From positions 1 through 64,000 of the forward strand of contig NZ_JAHLDM010000012.1 of the NCBI RefSeq assembly GCF_018861295.1: DNA of 64,000 nt, written 5' to 3'. Shown in pieces: positions 50,723 through 59,384 of this stretch (position 1 is its first letter; every line of letters begins with the position of its first letter). The translations under genes and the position numbers were made by a program. This DNA is from Clostridium_AD estertheticum_D. Its GTDB lineage: Bacteria > Bacillota > Clostridia > Clostridiales > Clostridiaceae. The notes below the pieces were generated by a model that was given only the letters and a program-made list of their open reading frames with translations, had not been told where the DNA came from and searched no databases.

Positions 50723-52327
50723 CTACAGATTTTTTGCTACAAAACTTTCTGCTGAATTTTTGTCACCCTTGCCATCATAAATAGTCTGTACTGGATATGG
50801 GAACAATGGTCTAGTGATGCCTTGTAGCAATCCTTTTGCAGATCCGGAAGCGATAATTTTATCTGGTGCCTTTCCTTTCTCCACCCAATCGGTAATTGCT
50901 GTAAGCATATCAAATTGATCAGTGGAAGGACCACCATTAACATGAGCCATACTTGGAACTAAGAATAGTCTAGCAAATTCTTCAGTAGCTTTTAAGCCGC
51001 CGTTTTTATCTGTCAATTTGTCGTAATAACTTATAGTATCATATGCAGAAAATACAGGGTCAGCCATGCCATGATAAAGAATAATCTTACCATTATGTTT
51101 TTTGAATGTATCATAGTTTGTAGATAAAGAGTTCTGGTAAGATGCTGCTAACACAGTCTTTGATGGATCGGTATCAAAATTATAATCCAAAACCCATTTC
51201 AACTGATTAGCTGGATCATAATTAGCAGCTACAGGAGTAGTGAAAACACGGGCCATAGATTCTACACCTAAAGTAATATTACGAGGCAATACCTTGTCAG
51301 TGCCAAGAGTCCACTCTCTCCATGCAGCATCTGATATACCTGGATCCCAAGCCCAATTTGAATACAATGGTTTACCTTTACCATTTTTAGGCCCTTCAAA
51401 CAGCTTCTTTAAAGCTTCAATTTGTTCGTCAGTTAACCCGTCTGAATTAGCAGTTTTTTTTGGAAGAGTTGACGGATCAAACTTTCTAGCAGCATTAATA
51501 TCAAAAACTAAACCATCTACTACACCATCTGCATCATCAAACTGCTTAATAATAGTAGTAGACACCAATTTCATATCAGCATCTGTAAATGCAGTATTCA
51601 ACATTGGGTTGCCATTTGAATCTTTTTTAGCAATTTCAGCAAATATTTGAATAGCCCACATTTCAGAAATAGCTGCATTTGTTAGATTTAACGCCGGTGC
51701 ACCAACGACTATACCATCAAAATAATCGCCAAAACGCTGAGCAGCAACTAATCCCTGTCGTCCACCATTTGATCCACCAACAAAGTATGAATATTTTTCA
51801 TGTCTTCCATAATATTCATTGATAATAAACTTGGCAGTAACGGTTACTTGATCAATGGCATTGTAAGCATAATCAAGTCTAGCCTGTTGATCATAACCAA
51901 ATTCACAATTGATACCTTGATGACCAGCATCAGTGGCGACTGTTGCAAAGCCTCTAGCCAAAGCGGGCATAGTGCCTGTGTGCCTTAAGCCTACTGGAAC
52001 TTTGATAACACCATCAGAGCCACCACCTCCCTCAAAAAAGAAACGTTCATTCCATTCTGTAGGAAGGCGTAATTCAAATCCAATATAATATTCTGCTGTG
52101 CCTGTAGAACCTTCACCAGTACGTTGGTTGATTTTTCCCTCTACTTTACAGTAATCTGGTAAGGATACTTCCACGCAATTAACGGTAACGTTGTCCCCAC
52201 TTACTATTTTGGTACTAGTAATGATAGTATTCGTAGTAAATTTGAAACCCGCAACAGCTTTAGGTAAAACAACGGGACTAATCTTAACAGAATCACTGAT
52301 TTCATACTTTTGATTTGCATATTCCAT
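50723..52327 (-). CDS. Tannase/feruloyl esterase family alpha/beta hydrolase, 534 aa
   Basis: Nucleophile Ser186 is in SYFVGGSNGGRQGLVAAQRF, with acid Asp423 in YHGMADPVFSAYD and His462 in VPSMAHVNGGPS. In fungal and most bacterial family members, cysteines next to Ser and His form a disulfide (the CS-D-HC motif); here they are Gly and Val, so that bond is absent. There is no signal peptide, which suggests a cytoplasmic esterase, possibly for plant phenolic esters. The family is otherwise secreted. It has no operon partner. Confidence 0.82.
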   Translation of the reverse strand: MEYANQKYEISDSVKISPVVLPKAVAGFKFTTNTIITSTKIVSGDNVTVNCVEVSLPDYCKVEGKINQRTGEGSTGTAEYYIGFELRLPTEWNERFFFEGGGGSDGVIKVPVGLRHTGTMPALARGFATVATDAGHQGINCEFGYDQQARLDYAYNAIDQVTVTAKFIINEYYGRHEKYSYFVGGSNGGRQGLVAAQRFGDYFDGIVVGAPALNLTNAAISEMWAIQIFAEIAKKDSNGNPMLNTAFTDADMKLVSTTIIKQFDDADGVVDGLVFDINAARKFDPSTLPKKTANSDGLTDEQIEALKKLFEGPKNGKGKPLYSNWAWDPGISDAAWREWTLGTDKVLPRNITLGVESMARVFTTPVAANYDPANQLKWVLDYNFDTDPSKTVLAASYQNSLSTNYDTFKKHNGKIILYHGMADPVFSAYDTISYYDKLTDKNGGLKATEEFARLFLVPSMAHVNGGPSTDQFDMLTAITDWVEKGKAPDKIIASGSAKGLLQGITRPLFPYPVQTIYDGKGDKNSAESFVAKNL

Positions 52328-52431
52328 AATTAAGCTCCTTTCAAGCTATTATCAATATTCATCTTATTGTGTTAAGGTAAGCCAGTACATCTAATTAAGA
52401 AAGGGTGTGTTTTATTTATTATTGGTATTTA

Positions 52432-52860
52432 TTATATGTTTTTTTGAGATGTTTTATCTGGGATTACTGTCCATCCAATGGAGTCCCAAAACTCTTCTAA
52501 GTCAAAAGTGCTACTTTCGGTAAATATAAAACCTGTATTAATTCCAACTTTTTTTAATTCGGATAATGAACGGGTTACCATCATTTTGCTTATTCGTCTG
52601 ATTTCATATTCATTAGAAACAGTAATATTGTAGATAAAACCTCTTATTCCATCATGTCCACATAATAGAAAGCCGATTATCTTTCCTTCAAATGTGCACG
52701 CTACTGAACTAACTTTAGAATTTCTTTTTAAGTAGTTCATTAAAACTTCTTTTTTATAAAAATTTTTTGAAACTACAGAATTAGAATCTATGTTTCTTAA
52801 TGAAAGGACGTGTTCTAAATCCGATTCTCCCATAGCTCTAATTATTATTTCAACTTCCAT
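52432..52860 (-). CDS. GNAT-family N-acetyltransferase, 142 aa
   Basis: Acetyl-CoA fold pattern: FYKKEVLMNYLKRNSKVSSVACTFEGKIIGFLLCGHDGIRGFIYNITVSNEYEIRRISKMMVTRSLSELKKVGINTGFIFTE. Motif A EYEIRRISKMM is weak (no RxxGxG/A), as in some antibiotic-type members. The C-terminal FWDSIGWTVIPDKTSQKN fits the family end. It shares an apparent operon with the MarR gene directly upstream (31 bp), suggesting induced detoxification of a compound or amine. Confidence 0.83.
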   Translation of the reverse strand: MEVEIIIRAMGESDLEHVLSLRNIDSNSVVSKNFYKKEVLMNYLKRNSKVSSVACTFEGKIIGFLLCGHDGIRGFIYNITVSNEYEIRRISKMMVTRSLSELKKVGINTGFIFTESSTFDLEEFWDSIGWTVIPDKTSQKNI

Positions 52861-52891
52861 CTAACTCACCTCAGATTAGTCAATTTTATTT

Positions 52892-53341
52892 CTAATTGTG
52901 ACTGTTGTCTTTTAAATTGTCTATATTTTCACCGATTTGTAAAAAGACCTCATTAAATATTTTTAGTTTCTCATAAGATATACCTTTAAGAATATCGTTA
53001 AATATGTCCTCTAAAAATGGAGTGACTTTTTTACAAGTACCTAACCCATCAGCTGTTATATGTATAGCAATGGAACGGCGGTCTTCTTTATTGGGATGCC
53101 TTTCAATAAAGTTTTTTCTTTCAAGTATATCAATTATTCTAGTTAAAGTAGACTGATCTTTACTCGAAACTTCAGCTAAATTTTTTTGGCTTATTTTGTT
53201 TTGTTTAGATAATTTAACTAATACTAACCACTGCTCAGTTGTGATATTAAACTTTTCAAGTTTGCTATTAAGATAATGTATTAGTTTCTTATTAATTTTG
53301 TTGGATAACATTCCAATATCTTGATCATAAGATTTAAACAT
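52892..53341 (-). CDS. MarR-family transcriptional regulator, 149 aa
   Basis: HTH and wing: KQNKISQKNLAEVSSKDQSTLTRIIDILERKNFIERHPNKEDRRSIAIHITADG, with the DxRS motif (DRRS) in the wing. Followed on the same strand by the GNAT gene. Promoter and operator were not pinned down; the sequence just upstream contains ATATACTTGTTATATAA-like inverted stretches. Probably a repressor of its own two-gene operon. Confidence 0.9.
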   Translation of the reverse strand: MFKSYDQDIGMLSNKINKKLIHYLNSKLEKFNITTEQWLVLVKLSKQNKISQKNLAEVSSKDQSTLTRIIDILERKNFIERHPNKEDRRSIAIHITADGLGTCKKVTPFLEDIFNDILKGISYEKLKIFNEVFLQIGENIDNLKDNSHN

Positions 53342-53573
53342 ATTTTATCATCTCCATGAAATATACTTGTTATATAAATAATTGGTACAACAAGTAATTA
53401 TACACTTTGTAATTTTTTTTTCAATAAAAGAATATTTAACTTTTATATTCTCACTATACTTTAAATCAATTAGCTCCAAAATATTATCCTCATGGAATAG
53501 CTATAATGAACACACTTCAGACTTGATTTTACAAAATTGAAACTGTTTTACATAATAGTAAAAAACATATGGG

Positions 53574-53600
53574 TTAAGAATATAATTTAACACTCGATAG
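53574..53600 (+). promoter_or_regulatory. Sigma-D (motility) promoter candidate
   Basis: TTAA (53574-53577), 15 bp, CTCGATAG (53593-53600), against the sigma-28 consensus TAAA-N15-GCCGATAA. It sits about 90 bp before the chemoreceptor gene, a natural member of that regulon. Confidence 0.5.
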
Positions 53601-53688
53601 AATAAAGGAGAATGAAATTATATTACAACACAGTGCTATATAATCATGTAAAATTGAATATAAAAAAAGTTAGCAGGGGGAATTAAAA

Positions 53689-55401
53689 ATGTTAAAGAAA
53701 ATGAAAATATCGCAAAAACTATTTGCAACTAGTATAATAAGTGCTGTATTTCTACTTAGTGTTGGTGTCCTTGGTCTTAGGAGCATGAGCACTATTAATG
53801 ACAATGGTAATTTTATTTACGAAAATAGTTTAATTAGGCTAGAGAAGATATATACGGTCCAAGGGAACAGCTACAAAGAAAAGATAGATTTAGAACATAT
53901 GCTTAATGTTAAGTTTAAAAATGAAATGGGTCATATGAAAGATGACATGAGTAAAATGTTAATTGAAAATACTAAACTCTTTACTGAGTACGAGAAGATA
54001 CCTTTTGCTAATGATAAGGAGAAGCAAAACTATAACAAATTGAAAGCTTCATTACCAGCATACTATGAGTCATTAAATAAGGTAGTAAGTTTAGCCGAAA
54101 GTGGTAACTATGCAGAAAGTACAAGAGTTTACAAAAATGAGTATGGTTTGCTTAGAACACCTGTAAAAGAGGGTTTATCAGCAATAATAAAAGAGAATAC
54201 AACCTCAGCTGAAAATAAATGGAATATAAATAAGTCTGTATTTAGTAATTCTTTTAGATTGTTAAATGTGATAATGATAGTAGGGGTAATAATAAGTTTC
54301 GCATTAGGTATAATTTTGGCGATATGGCTCGTAAAGAGAATAAATGTTGTTGTGAAGTTTGCTGATAATCTAAAAGATGGAGATTTAACACAACAAATGA
54401 AGATTACTGGAGGTGATGAATTAGGAAAAATGTCTACTTCTTTAAATGAAGCTGGAGAAAATATAAAAATGTTAATTACACAAATAATGACGGATGCCTC
54501 GAGTATCAGTGCTACTAGTGAGGAACTATCTGCAACTACAGAAGAGATATCATCGAAGATGGAAATTGTTAAGGAATCTATAATGCTTATTTCAAGTGGG
54601 TCACAGCAACTAAGTGCTACTACAGAAGAAGTAAATGCGACAGCAGAAAATATTTCGGAAAATGCACTACAAGTAGCAAAAAAGGCAAGCGATGGGACTA
54701 AGTCGGCAAAGGAAATAGAGAAAAGAGCTACTGAAATTAAAGTAAGTGCAAATGAAAGTTATAAAATAGCTAATGAGGTATATGATATTAAGCAACAAAA
54801 CATAATCAAAGCAATAGAGGAAGGTAATGTTGTCCAAGAAGTAAAGATAATGGCAGAGGCAATAGGAGATATTGCGGCTCAAACTAATCTTCTTGCCTTA
54901 AATGCAGCTATAGAAGCGGCTAGGGCTGGGGAACAAGGTAAAGGATTTGCAGTTGTAGCTGACGAAGTTAGAACGCTTGCAGAGCAATCAACCGAAACTG
55001 TTAAAAACATCCAAGAAGTAACAGAGCGGGTAGAAAAGGCTTTTCAAAATCTTTCGGGCAATGCAAATGAGGTACTTGAATATATTGAAACTCAAGTTAA
55101 ACCAGATTATGAAATGTTAATAAATGTTGGTAAGCAGTATGGAGAAGATGCTTCTTTCTATAATGGGTTATCTACAGATATTATGACTTCAATGGATGAT
55201 GTAACAGAAACCATTTCAGAAGTTAAAAATGCAATTGAAAACGTATCCTCAATTGCGGAAGAATCGTCAGCTAGTTCACAGGAAATACTAGGGAGTATAA
55301 GTGAAACTAATTCAGCAATTCACGAGGTTGCACAGGCTGCTCAGAGCCAAGCAGAACTTGCTGAAAAACTTAATGAAATGATTCAAAAATTTAAAATATA
55401 A
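53689..55401 (+). CDS. Methyl-accepting chemotaxis protein with 4-helix-bundle sensor, 570 aa
   Basis: TM1 near residues 10-30 (LFATSIISAVFLLSVGVLGL), a 4HB-type periplasmic helical sensor to about 185 with EKDIDLEHML-like helix, TM2 near 190-215 (LLNVIMIVGVIISFALGIILAIWLV), HAMP, then the signalling domain with tip DIAAQTNLLALNAAIEAARAGEQGKGFAVVADEVRTLAEQ. It reports ligand binding to CheA. RBS GGGGG precedes ATG 53689. The stop lies inside the 3' end of the convergent hydrolase gene. Confidence 0.95.
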   Translation: MLKKMKISQKLFATSIISAVFLLSVGVLGLRSMSTINDNGNFIYENSLIRLEKIYTVQGNSYKEKIDLEHMLNVKFKNEMGHMKDDMSKMLIENTKLFTEYEKIPFANDKEKQNYNKLKASLPAYYESLNKVVSLAESGNYAESTRVYKNEYGLLRTPVKEGLSAIIKENTTSAENKWNINKSVFSNSFRLLNVIMIVGVIISFALGIILAIWLVKRINVVVKFADNLKDGDLTQQMKITGGDELGKMSTSLNEAGENIKMLITQIMTDASSISATSEELSATTEEISSKMEIVKESIMLISSGSQQLSATTEEVNATAENISENALQVAKKASDGTKSAKEIEKRATEIKVSANESYKIANEVYDIKQQNIIKAIEEGNVVQEVKIMAEAIGDIAAQTNLLALNAAIEAARAGEQGKGFAVVADEVRTLAEQSTETVKNIQEVTERVEKAFQNLSGNANEVLEYIETQVKPDYEMLINVGKQYGEDASFYNGLSTDIMTSMDDVTETISEVKNAIENVSSIAEESSASSQEILGSISETNSAIHEVAQAAQSQAELAEKLNEMIQKFKI

Positions 55402-56108
55402 TCTAGATTGATATGTTTTTTCAGCCACTGTCTGAAAAATTGTAGTTGTTCTTTGGTGTGGAAATAGTGTTCGCCTTGCTCCATTACTTGTAACTCAAAA
55501 TTGAAGCGTTTTGCAAATGCGGCTACCACATCAAATTCACATAAGTTATCTTCCGAGCCATAGAGAATTGAGGTTGGATTATTCCAAGCAACAATAGGAT
55601 GTTCTTTCACGTAGCAGTAGTAATCCCAATAGAGTGTTTGTCCAATAGGTGTCGAAACTTCTTTTTCTGTTTTTAGTCTATTCTCACTTATGCTAAACCA
55701 TGTCATCATATTATTTATGATACGTTCCATATTTACCACAGGAGAGAGAAACAAGCATTGTTTCAACTGCTCCTGTCTGTATGCTAATAGGCTAAAATAT
55801 GCTCCCATACTACAAGCAAATAGACTTATATTATTTGATAATGATTTTGCATAATGCATAATGGTATTAAGGTCTCGAACACAGTTTTGGACCTTGCAAG
55901 AATAGTTTTCAGCCCTGCGCTCACCATGTTCAGGCAAATCGAAACTAAGCACTTGATAACCTAGTACTGTTACCTCTTCTGCAAATACAACAATCGCATC
56001 GTCCGCCTTATTTGACATATTACCATGCACCACTATGAATATTTTATCTGACTTGTCGCCCCATAAAATTGCAGGGATATTTTTTATTTTCAAATTTTGT
56101 TTTATCAT
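55383..56108 (-). CDS. Alpha/beta hydrolase, 241 aa
   Basis: Start set at ATG 56108, after GAGGAG; a longer frame to 56204 has no RBS. Landmarks: IFIVVHGNMSNKADDAI (oxyanion strand), LSFDLPEHGERRA, nucleophile Ser in LFACSMGAYFSLLAYR (C-S-M-G-A), ILYGSEDNLCEFDVV (acid Asp) and EQGEHYFHT (His). It looks like an acyl or serine hydrolase with unknown substrate. Its 3' end overlaps the chemoreceptor gene by 19 bp in convergent orientation. Confidence 0.85.
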   Translation of the reverse strand: MIKQNLKIKNIPAILWGDKSDKIFIVVHGNMSNKADDAIVVFAEEVTVLGYQVLSFDLPEHGERRAENYSCKVQNCVRDLNTIMHYAKSLSNNISLFACSMGAYFSLLAYRQEQLKQCLFLSPVVNMERIINNMMTWFSISENRLKTEKEVSTPIGQTLYWDYYCYVKEHPIVAWNNPTSILYGSEDNLCEFDVVAAFAKRFNFELQVMEQGEHYFHTKEQLQFFRQWLKKHINLDYILNF

Positions 56109-56206
56109 TGTAATTTCTCCTCTATAAAATATATAAATAATTATATTATAATTAGCATAAATTAAGTAAATTTGCAATTTTTTAGAAATGAGTAATAGCA
56201 TCAATA

Positions 56207-56240
56207 TGAAAGTAACACAATTATTATTGTATTACTTTCA
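56207..56240. repeat. Hairpin repeat family B, copy 3
   Basis: TGAAAGTAA and TTACTTTCA arms (56207-56215, 56232-56240) around ACACAATTATTATTG-like sequence. It shares the preceding AAATGAGTAATAG with copy 4 at 57074. Confidence 0.75.
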
Positions 56241-56305
56241 GAATATCAATACATTAAAACCCACAGTGAATTATGTAGGTTTACTTGTGCCGAAATAAAA
56301 GAAAA

Positions 56306-56908
56306 TTATGACTTAACTCTATTGTTTGTCTTTATGATAACGCAGAGCTTTATGAACATCTGATTATATAAATAAAGGTAAATAATTCCCACTCCTATTA
56401 TTAGGTATTCATGAGGAAATTTAGATTTTTCCACTGTATGGTTAATTTCAAGTCTAAAAGCATACGAACTGGCTTTTCGTAAATGCCAAGGTGAGGATAC
56501 AATAACTGCTGTTCTCAAGCCTCTATCTTTCATAATTTTCTTTGAGTTTACTAAATTTTCATATGTACCCTTTGCAAGTTTTTCACGAATTATACTGCAA
56601 TTAGGCACTCCTAATTCAATTAAGGTTTGTGCTATGACATCTGCCTCAATATAGTTATTAGCGACTGCCGCACCAGTGCAAATAATCACTTCAGCAATTC
56701 CTTCATGATATAGTTTTGCTGCTTTATTTATTCGCTCTCGCAGAATTGGTGACACGCTTCCATCTTTTTTTGCGGGATAACCAAGAACAATAATCACATC
56801 TTTTTTTTGCCCATTATTATAGGGTGCTTTCTTTAAACTGTTACAAAGAACAGCATACTCAATCATAAAGCATATTAATACTGCACATAGAATACATAAT
56901 ATTATCAT
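56306..56908 (-). CDS. YdcF-like (DUF218) membrane-associated protein, 200 aa
   Basis: N-terminal membrane helix (IILCILCAVLICFMIEYAVL), then the DUF218 domain: DVIIVLGYPAKKDGSVSPILRERINKAAKLYHEGIAEVIICTGAAVANNYIEADVIAQTLIELGVP and the C-terminal TAVIVSSPWHLRKASSYAF. The family includes E. coli YdcF, SanA and ElyC, linked to envelope permeability and peptidoglycan or lipid carrier metabolism; a cofactor-binding Rossmann-like fold is known for YdcF. A second hydrophobic stretch lies near the C-terminus. The gene stands alone. Confidence 0.85.
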   Translation of the reverse strand: MIILCILCAVLICFMIEYAVLCNSLKKAPYNNGQKKDVIIVLGYPAKKDGSVSPILRERINKAAKLYHEGIAEVIICTGAAVANNYIEADVIAQTLIELGVPNCSIIREKLAKGTYENLVNSKKIMKDRGLRTAVIVSSPWHLRKASSYAFRLEINHTVEKSKFPHEYLIIGVGIIYLYLYNQMFIKLCVIIKTNNRVKS

Positions 56909-57073
56909 TTATCATATCTCCTCTTATATGTGTCTATTACTATCATCTACCAGTATATAACCTATTCTTCGCATTTTTTAACAAATTCGTTATAATATAT
57001 ATATTTAACTATAACATAATTACTGCAAATTGAATATATTTACAATTATTTTAAATGAGTAATAGACCCAATC

Positions 57074-57107
57074 TGAAAGTAACTCAATTGGTATTGTGTT
57101 ATTTTCA
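57074..57107. repeat. Hairpin repeat family B, copy 4 (inverted)
   Basis: TGAAAGTAACTCAATTGGTA then TTGTGTTATTTTCA; the complement matches copy 2 at 43025 over most of its length. Positioned just before the interrupted frame at 57137. Confidence 0.7.
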
Positions 57108-57136
57108 TTAGTTGTGGAGATACTCATTCTCAATAT

Positions 57137-57589
57137 ATGTTTAGAGCAGATATTAATTATAATTATAATTTTAATGTTAATATAGAGGATATAGAAGAAG
57201 ACACCTTAAAATATAAAGAAGACCATTTATACGAGTATTAGAGTAAAAATGTAGCCTATAGATTTCCTTACTGTCCACAGCCTCCAACTTTATTTGATGA
57301 TGAAACTTACGAAGAATACAAAACCTCATTACATGTATTTGAAAGAAGGAAGAAATACATTGAAGGTGCACATCTCGCAAGTTTAATGCTTACTGAACAA
57401 TTGAATACGCATAGTTTCTATGATTATATTAAAAGTAATAATAAACAGTATCCTGTATGTGCAAAAAATTCCATTCATCACCCATTGCCTCATGTTGACG
57501 CAGGAGTAAGGATGGTAGATTGTACTACAAATTTAACAAACTATGATAATAAACATATTTCAAAATTTGAAATTAATGTTATAATATAG
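57137..57589 (+). pseudogene. Interrupted gene with in-frame TAG at codon 35
   Basis: One reading frame of 150 codons runs from ATG 57137 to TAG 57587, broken only by TAG 57239-57241. Before it the protein reads MFRADINYNYNFNVNIEDIE..., after it NVAYRFPYCPQPPTLFDDET. A coherent charged and polar protein on both sides suggests a real gene that acquired a stop, or a suppressed amber codon. No family is recognised. RBS is weak. The last 67 codons could start again at ATG 57386. Confidence 0.45.
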
Positions 57590-57639
57590 CATAAAATAAA
57601 TATGCAATAACTACTGAATATTAATAGGAGAGTGAAATT

Positions 57640-57852
57640 ATGGATAAAAACGGTGAACAAGATAGAGAAGATAAACGCAAAATAGAAGAATATAAAAAAA
57701 ATCCAATGTCTAATGTAGCGGATTCAATGAACCGTAAAATGGTTGGTGATTTAAGTCAGTTAACGAAAGGAGGTTGTCTTACAAGGATTATCACATCAGT
57801 TATAATTATTATAATAGTATATTTTCTCTCTCTCTATATAAATCATAATTAA
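57640..57852 (+). CDS. Small tail-anchored protein, 70 aa (DUF6366-like)
   Basis: RBS GGAG precedes ATG 57640. A hydrophilic N-terminal half, MDKNGEQDREDKRKIEEYKK, leads to NPMSNVADSMNRKMVGDLSQLTKGG and a single membrane helix (IITSVIIIIIVYFLSLYI). The NP-N-x-x-D-x-x-NR pattern resembles DUF6366, small proteins of Firmicutes with unknown function. Placement in that family is from memory and tentative. Confidence 0.55.
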   Translation: MDKNGEQDREDKRKIEEYKKNPMSNVADSMNRKMVGDLSQLTKGGCLTRIITSVIIIIIVYFLSLYINHN

Positions 57853-57941
57853 GTAAATTATGTTGAATATCAACTAAAAAAGGTATAAAATACAATTAAA
57901 GAAAACCTTTTCTATAATATTGAATGCTAAAATTAATATAG

Positions 57942-57986
57942 TTGATTATGATATAAAAAAATTTATATTTATAGAAAACGTTTAAA
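57942..57986 (+). promoter_or_regulatory. Promoter with cre-like site before the 62-aa/ROK operon
   Basis: TTGATT (57942-57947), 16 bp, TATATT (57964-57969), then TAGAAAACGTTTAAA (57972-57986), a cre-like box matching 8 of 10 fixed positions and lying on the expected start point. CcpA bound there would block the operon. Confidence 0.5.
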
Positions 57987-58033
57987 TATAACTTGAAAAT
58001 GATAAAGTAATATAAAACTAGGGGGGAATATTA

Positions 58034-58222
58034 ATGCCAATGCTAAATAATACAATTGAAATACTTAATTTTAAGTCTACTAAGATCCTGTTTGGAGATT
58101 TGTATGGACAAGAGGAAGAAATTATAGTTAAAGAGATGCTTAGGTATACTAGTTTAGTTAAAGGGGTTTTAGAAGGCGTAAAAAAATATGGGGCTGTAAA
58201 CATAAACAGTTTATTAGCATGA
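58034..58222 (+). CDS. Small protein coupled to the ROK kinase, 62 aa
   Basis: Strong RBS (GGGGGG) 8 bases before ATG 58034. The product MPMLNNTIEILNFKSTKILF... is a short alpha/beta-like chain with a helical C-terminus ending INSLLA; no membrane segment or known motif is seen. Its TGA stop overlaps the ATG of the ROK gene (ATGA), so both are translated together. That tight coupling suggests a partner or regulator of the kinase, but no family is recognised. Confidence 0.65.
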   Translation: MPMLNNTIEILNFKSTKILFGDLYGQEEEIIVKEMLRYTSLVKGVLEGVKKYGAVNINSLLA

Positions 58223-59202
58223 GTGAGTTCATAATTGGGGTTGATTTAGGTGGAACTAACATTAAGGTTGCATTATTTAATTTGGATTTAAAATTGATCG
58301 TTGAAGTACGTAAGTCAACAGAAGCGCAAAATGGACCTGCATATGTTTTAAACAAAATCATACACATAGTTGAAGATATGATTGGAGATCTTAATATTAC
58401 GGAGAAGTCAATCTATTGTATGGGAATGGGTATTCCAGGACTATTGGATCCATACGAGGGTAAATCATTTTTTTCACCAAACTTTCCAGGGTGGGAAAAT
58501 ATACATGTTGTTAACGAGATGAAAAAGAAATTCCACTTTCCTGTATTTATCGATAATGATGTTCGTGTAAATCTATATGGAGAGTGGCTATATGGTGCTG
58601 GATTGAATTCAAAGAATCTAATCCTTATTACATTAGGTACTGGTTTAGGATCAGGAATAGTTATGGATGGTAAAGTTATGTATGGAGAAACAGCTAGTGC
58701 AGGAGAAATCGGGCATATGAATATGTATAGAGAAGGACGTCCTTGCAAGTGTGGAAGTTCTGGGTGTTTAGGAAGATATGTTTCAGCAGTTGGAATGGTT
58801 AATACCTTTATTGAAAAATTAAATAAAGGAAGAAATAGTATAATAGAAGAGTGGGTTAATTATGATAATAGCAATATTGAGGCGCATATGATATCTAAGG
58901 CATATGATCTGCACGATAATTTGGCAATTGAAGTAATTCATGAAACTGGACGGATACTTGGTTTTGGCCTGGCAAATGTTATTAATTTATTTAATCCAGA
59001 GATTATTATTGTGGGTGGAGGTATGTCTTTAGCCGGGGATAGATTATTAAATACGGTACGTGAAACAATTAATGACCACGCATTAAAGATATCCAGCAAT
59101 GCGTGCAGAGTTGTACAAGCTAAATTGGGTGATTGTGCTGGTATGATTGGAGCAGCTGCTTATGCTAGAGATAAGGTTAATAATAAAGAGTTAATTGTAT
59201 AG
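58219..59202 (+). CDS. ROK-family sugar kinase (glucokinase-like), 327 aa
   Basis: ATP-binding start IIGVDLGGTNIKVALF (residues 5-20). The zinc-binding ROK signature is GHMNMYREGRPCKCGSSGCLGRYVSAVGM, where the usual Glu after GCL is replaced by Gly; cysteines are intact. Catalytic Asp is in PVFIDNDVRVNLYGEW, and LITLGTGLGSGIVMDGK is the phosphate loop. ROK kinases phosphorylate glucose, mannose or N-acetyl sugars. A cre-like box precedes the operon, consistent with carbon control. Confidence 0.92.
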   Translation: MSEFIIGVDLGGTNIKVALFNLDLKLIVEVRKSTEAQNGPAYVLNKIIHIVEDMIGDLNITEKSIYCMGMGIPGLLDPYEGKSFFSPNFPGWENIHVVNEMKKKFHFPVFIDNDVRVNLYGEWLYGAGLNSKNLILITLGTGLGSGIVMDGKVMYGETASAGEIGHMNMYREGRPCKCGSSGCLGRYVSAVGMVNTFIEKLNKGRNSIIEEWVNYDNSNIEAHMISKAYDLHDNLAIEVIHETGRILGFGLANVINLFNPEIIIVGGGMSLAGDRLLNTVRETINDHALKISSNACRVVQAKLGDCAGMIGAAAYARDKVNNKELIV

Positions 59203-59278
59203 CTTTAATTTCCTTTTCAAAAGTTGATACTACAGTATCTCTTAATGCTCTACAATGAGGACAAATTTCATTAGCCAT
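59177..59278 (-). pseudogene. Small zinc-ribbon protein remnant, 33 codons
   Basis: On the minus strand from ATG 59278, with GAGGTTG upstream, the frame reads MANEICPHCRALRDTVVSTF and then EKEIKAIQLTLYY before a stop. The CPHC knuckle at the start resembles the first half of clostridial zinc-ribbon proteins of about 60 residues, whose second knuckle would follow; here it is absent and the frame runs into the ROK 3' end. A truncated remnant is the simplest reading. Confidence 0.4.
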
Positions 59279-59384
59279 TTTAACAACCTCAATTAATTTT
59301 ATCAATATTATTTATTTAAAGAGTTCTTTATTTTCGGCAACAAATTTTTTACTTTAGATGACAAAAGGATATTTCAAACTAGAC

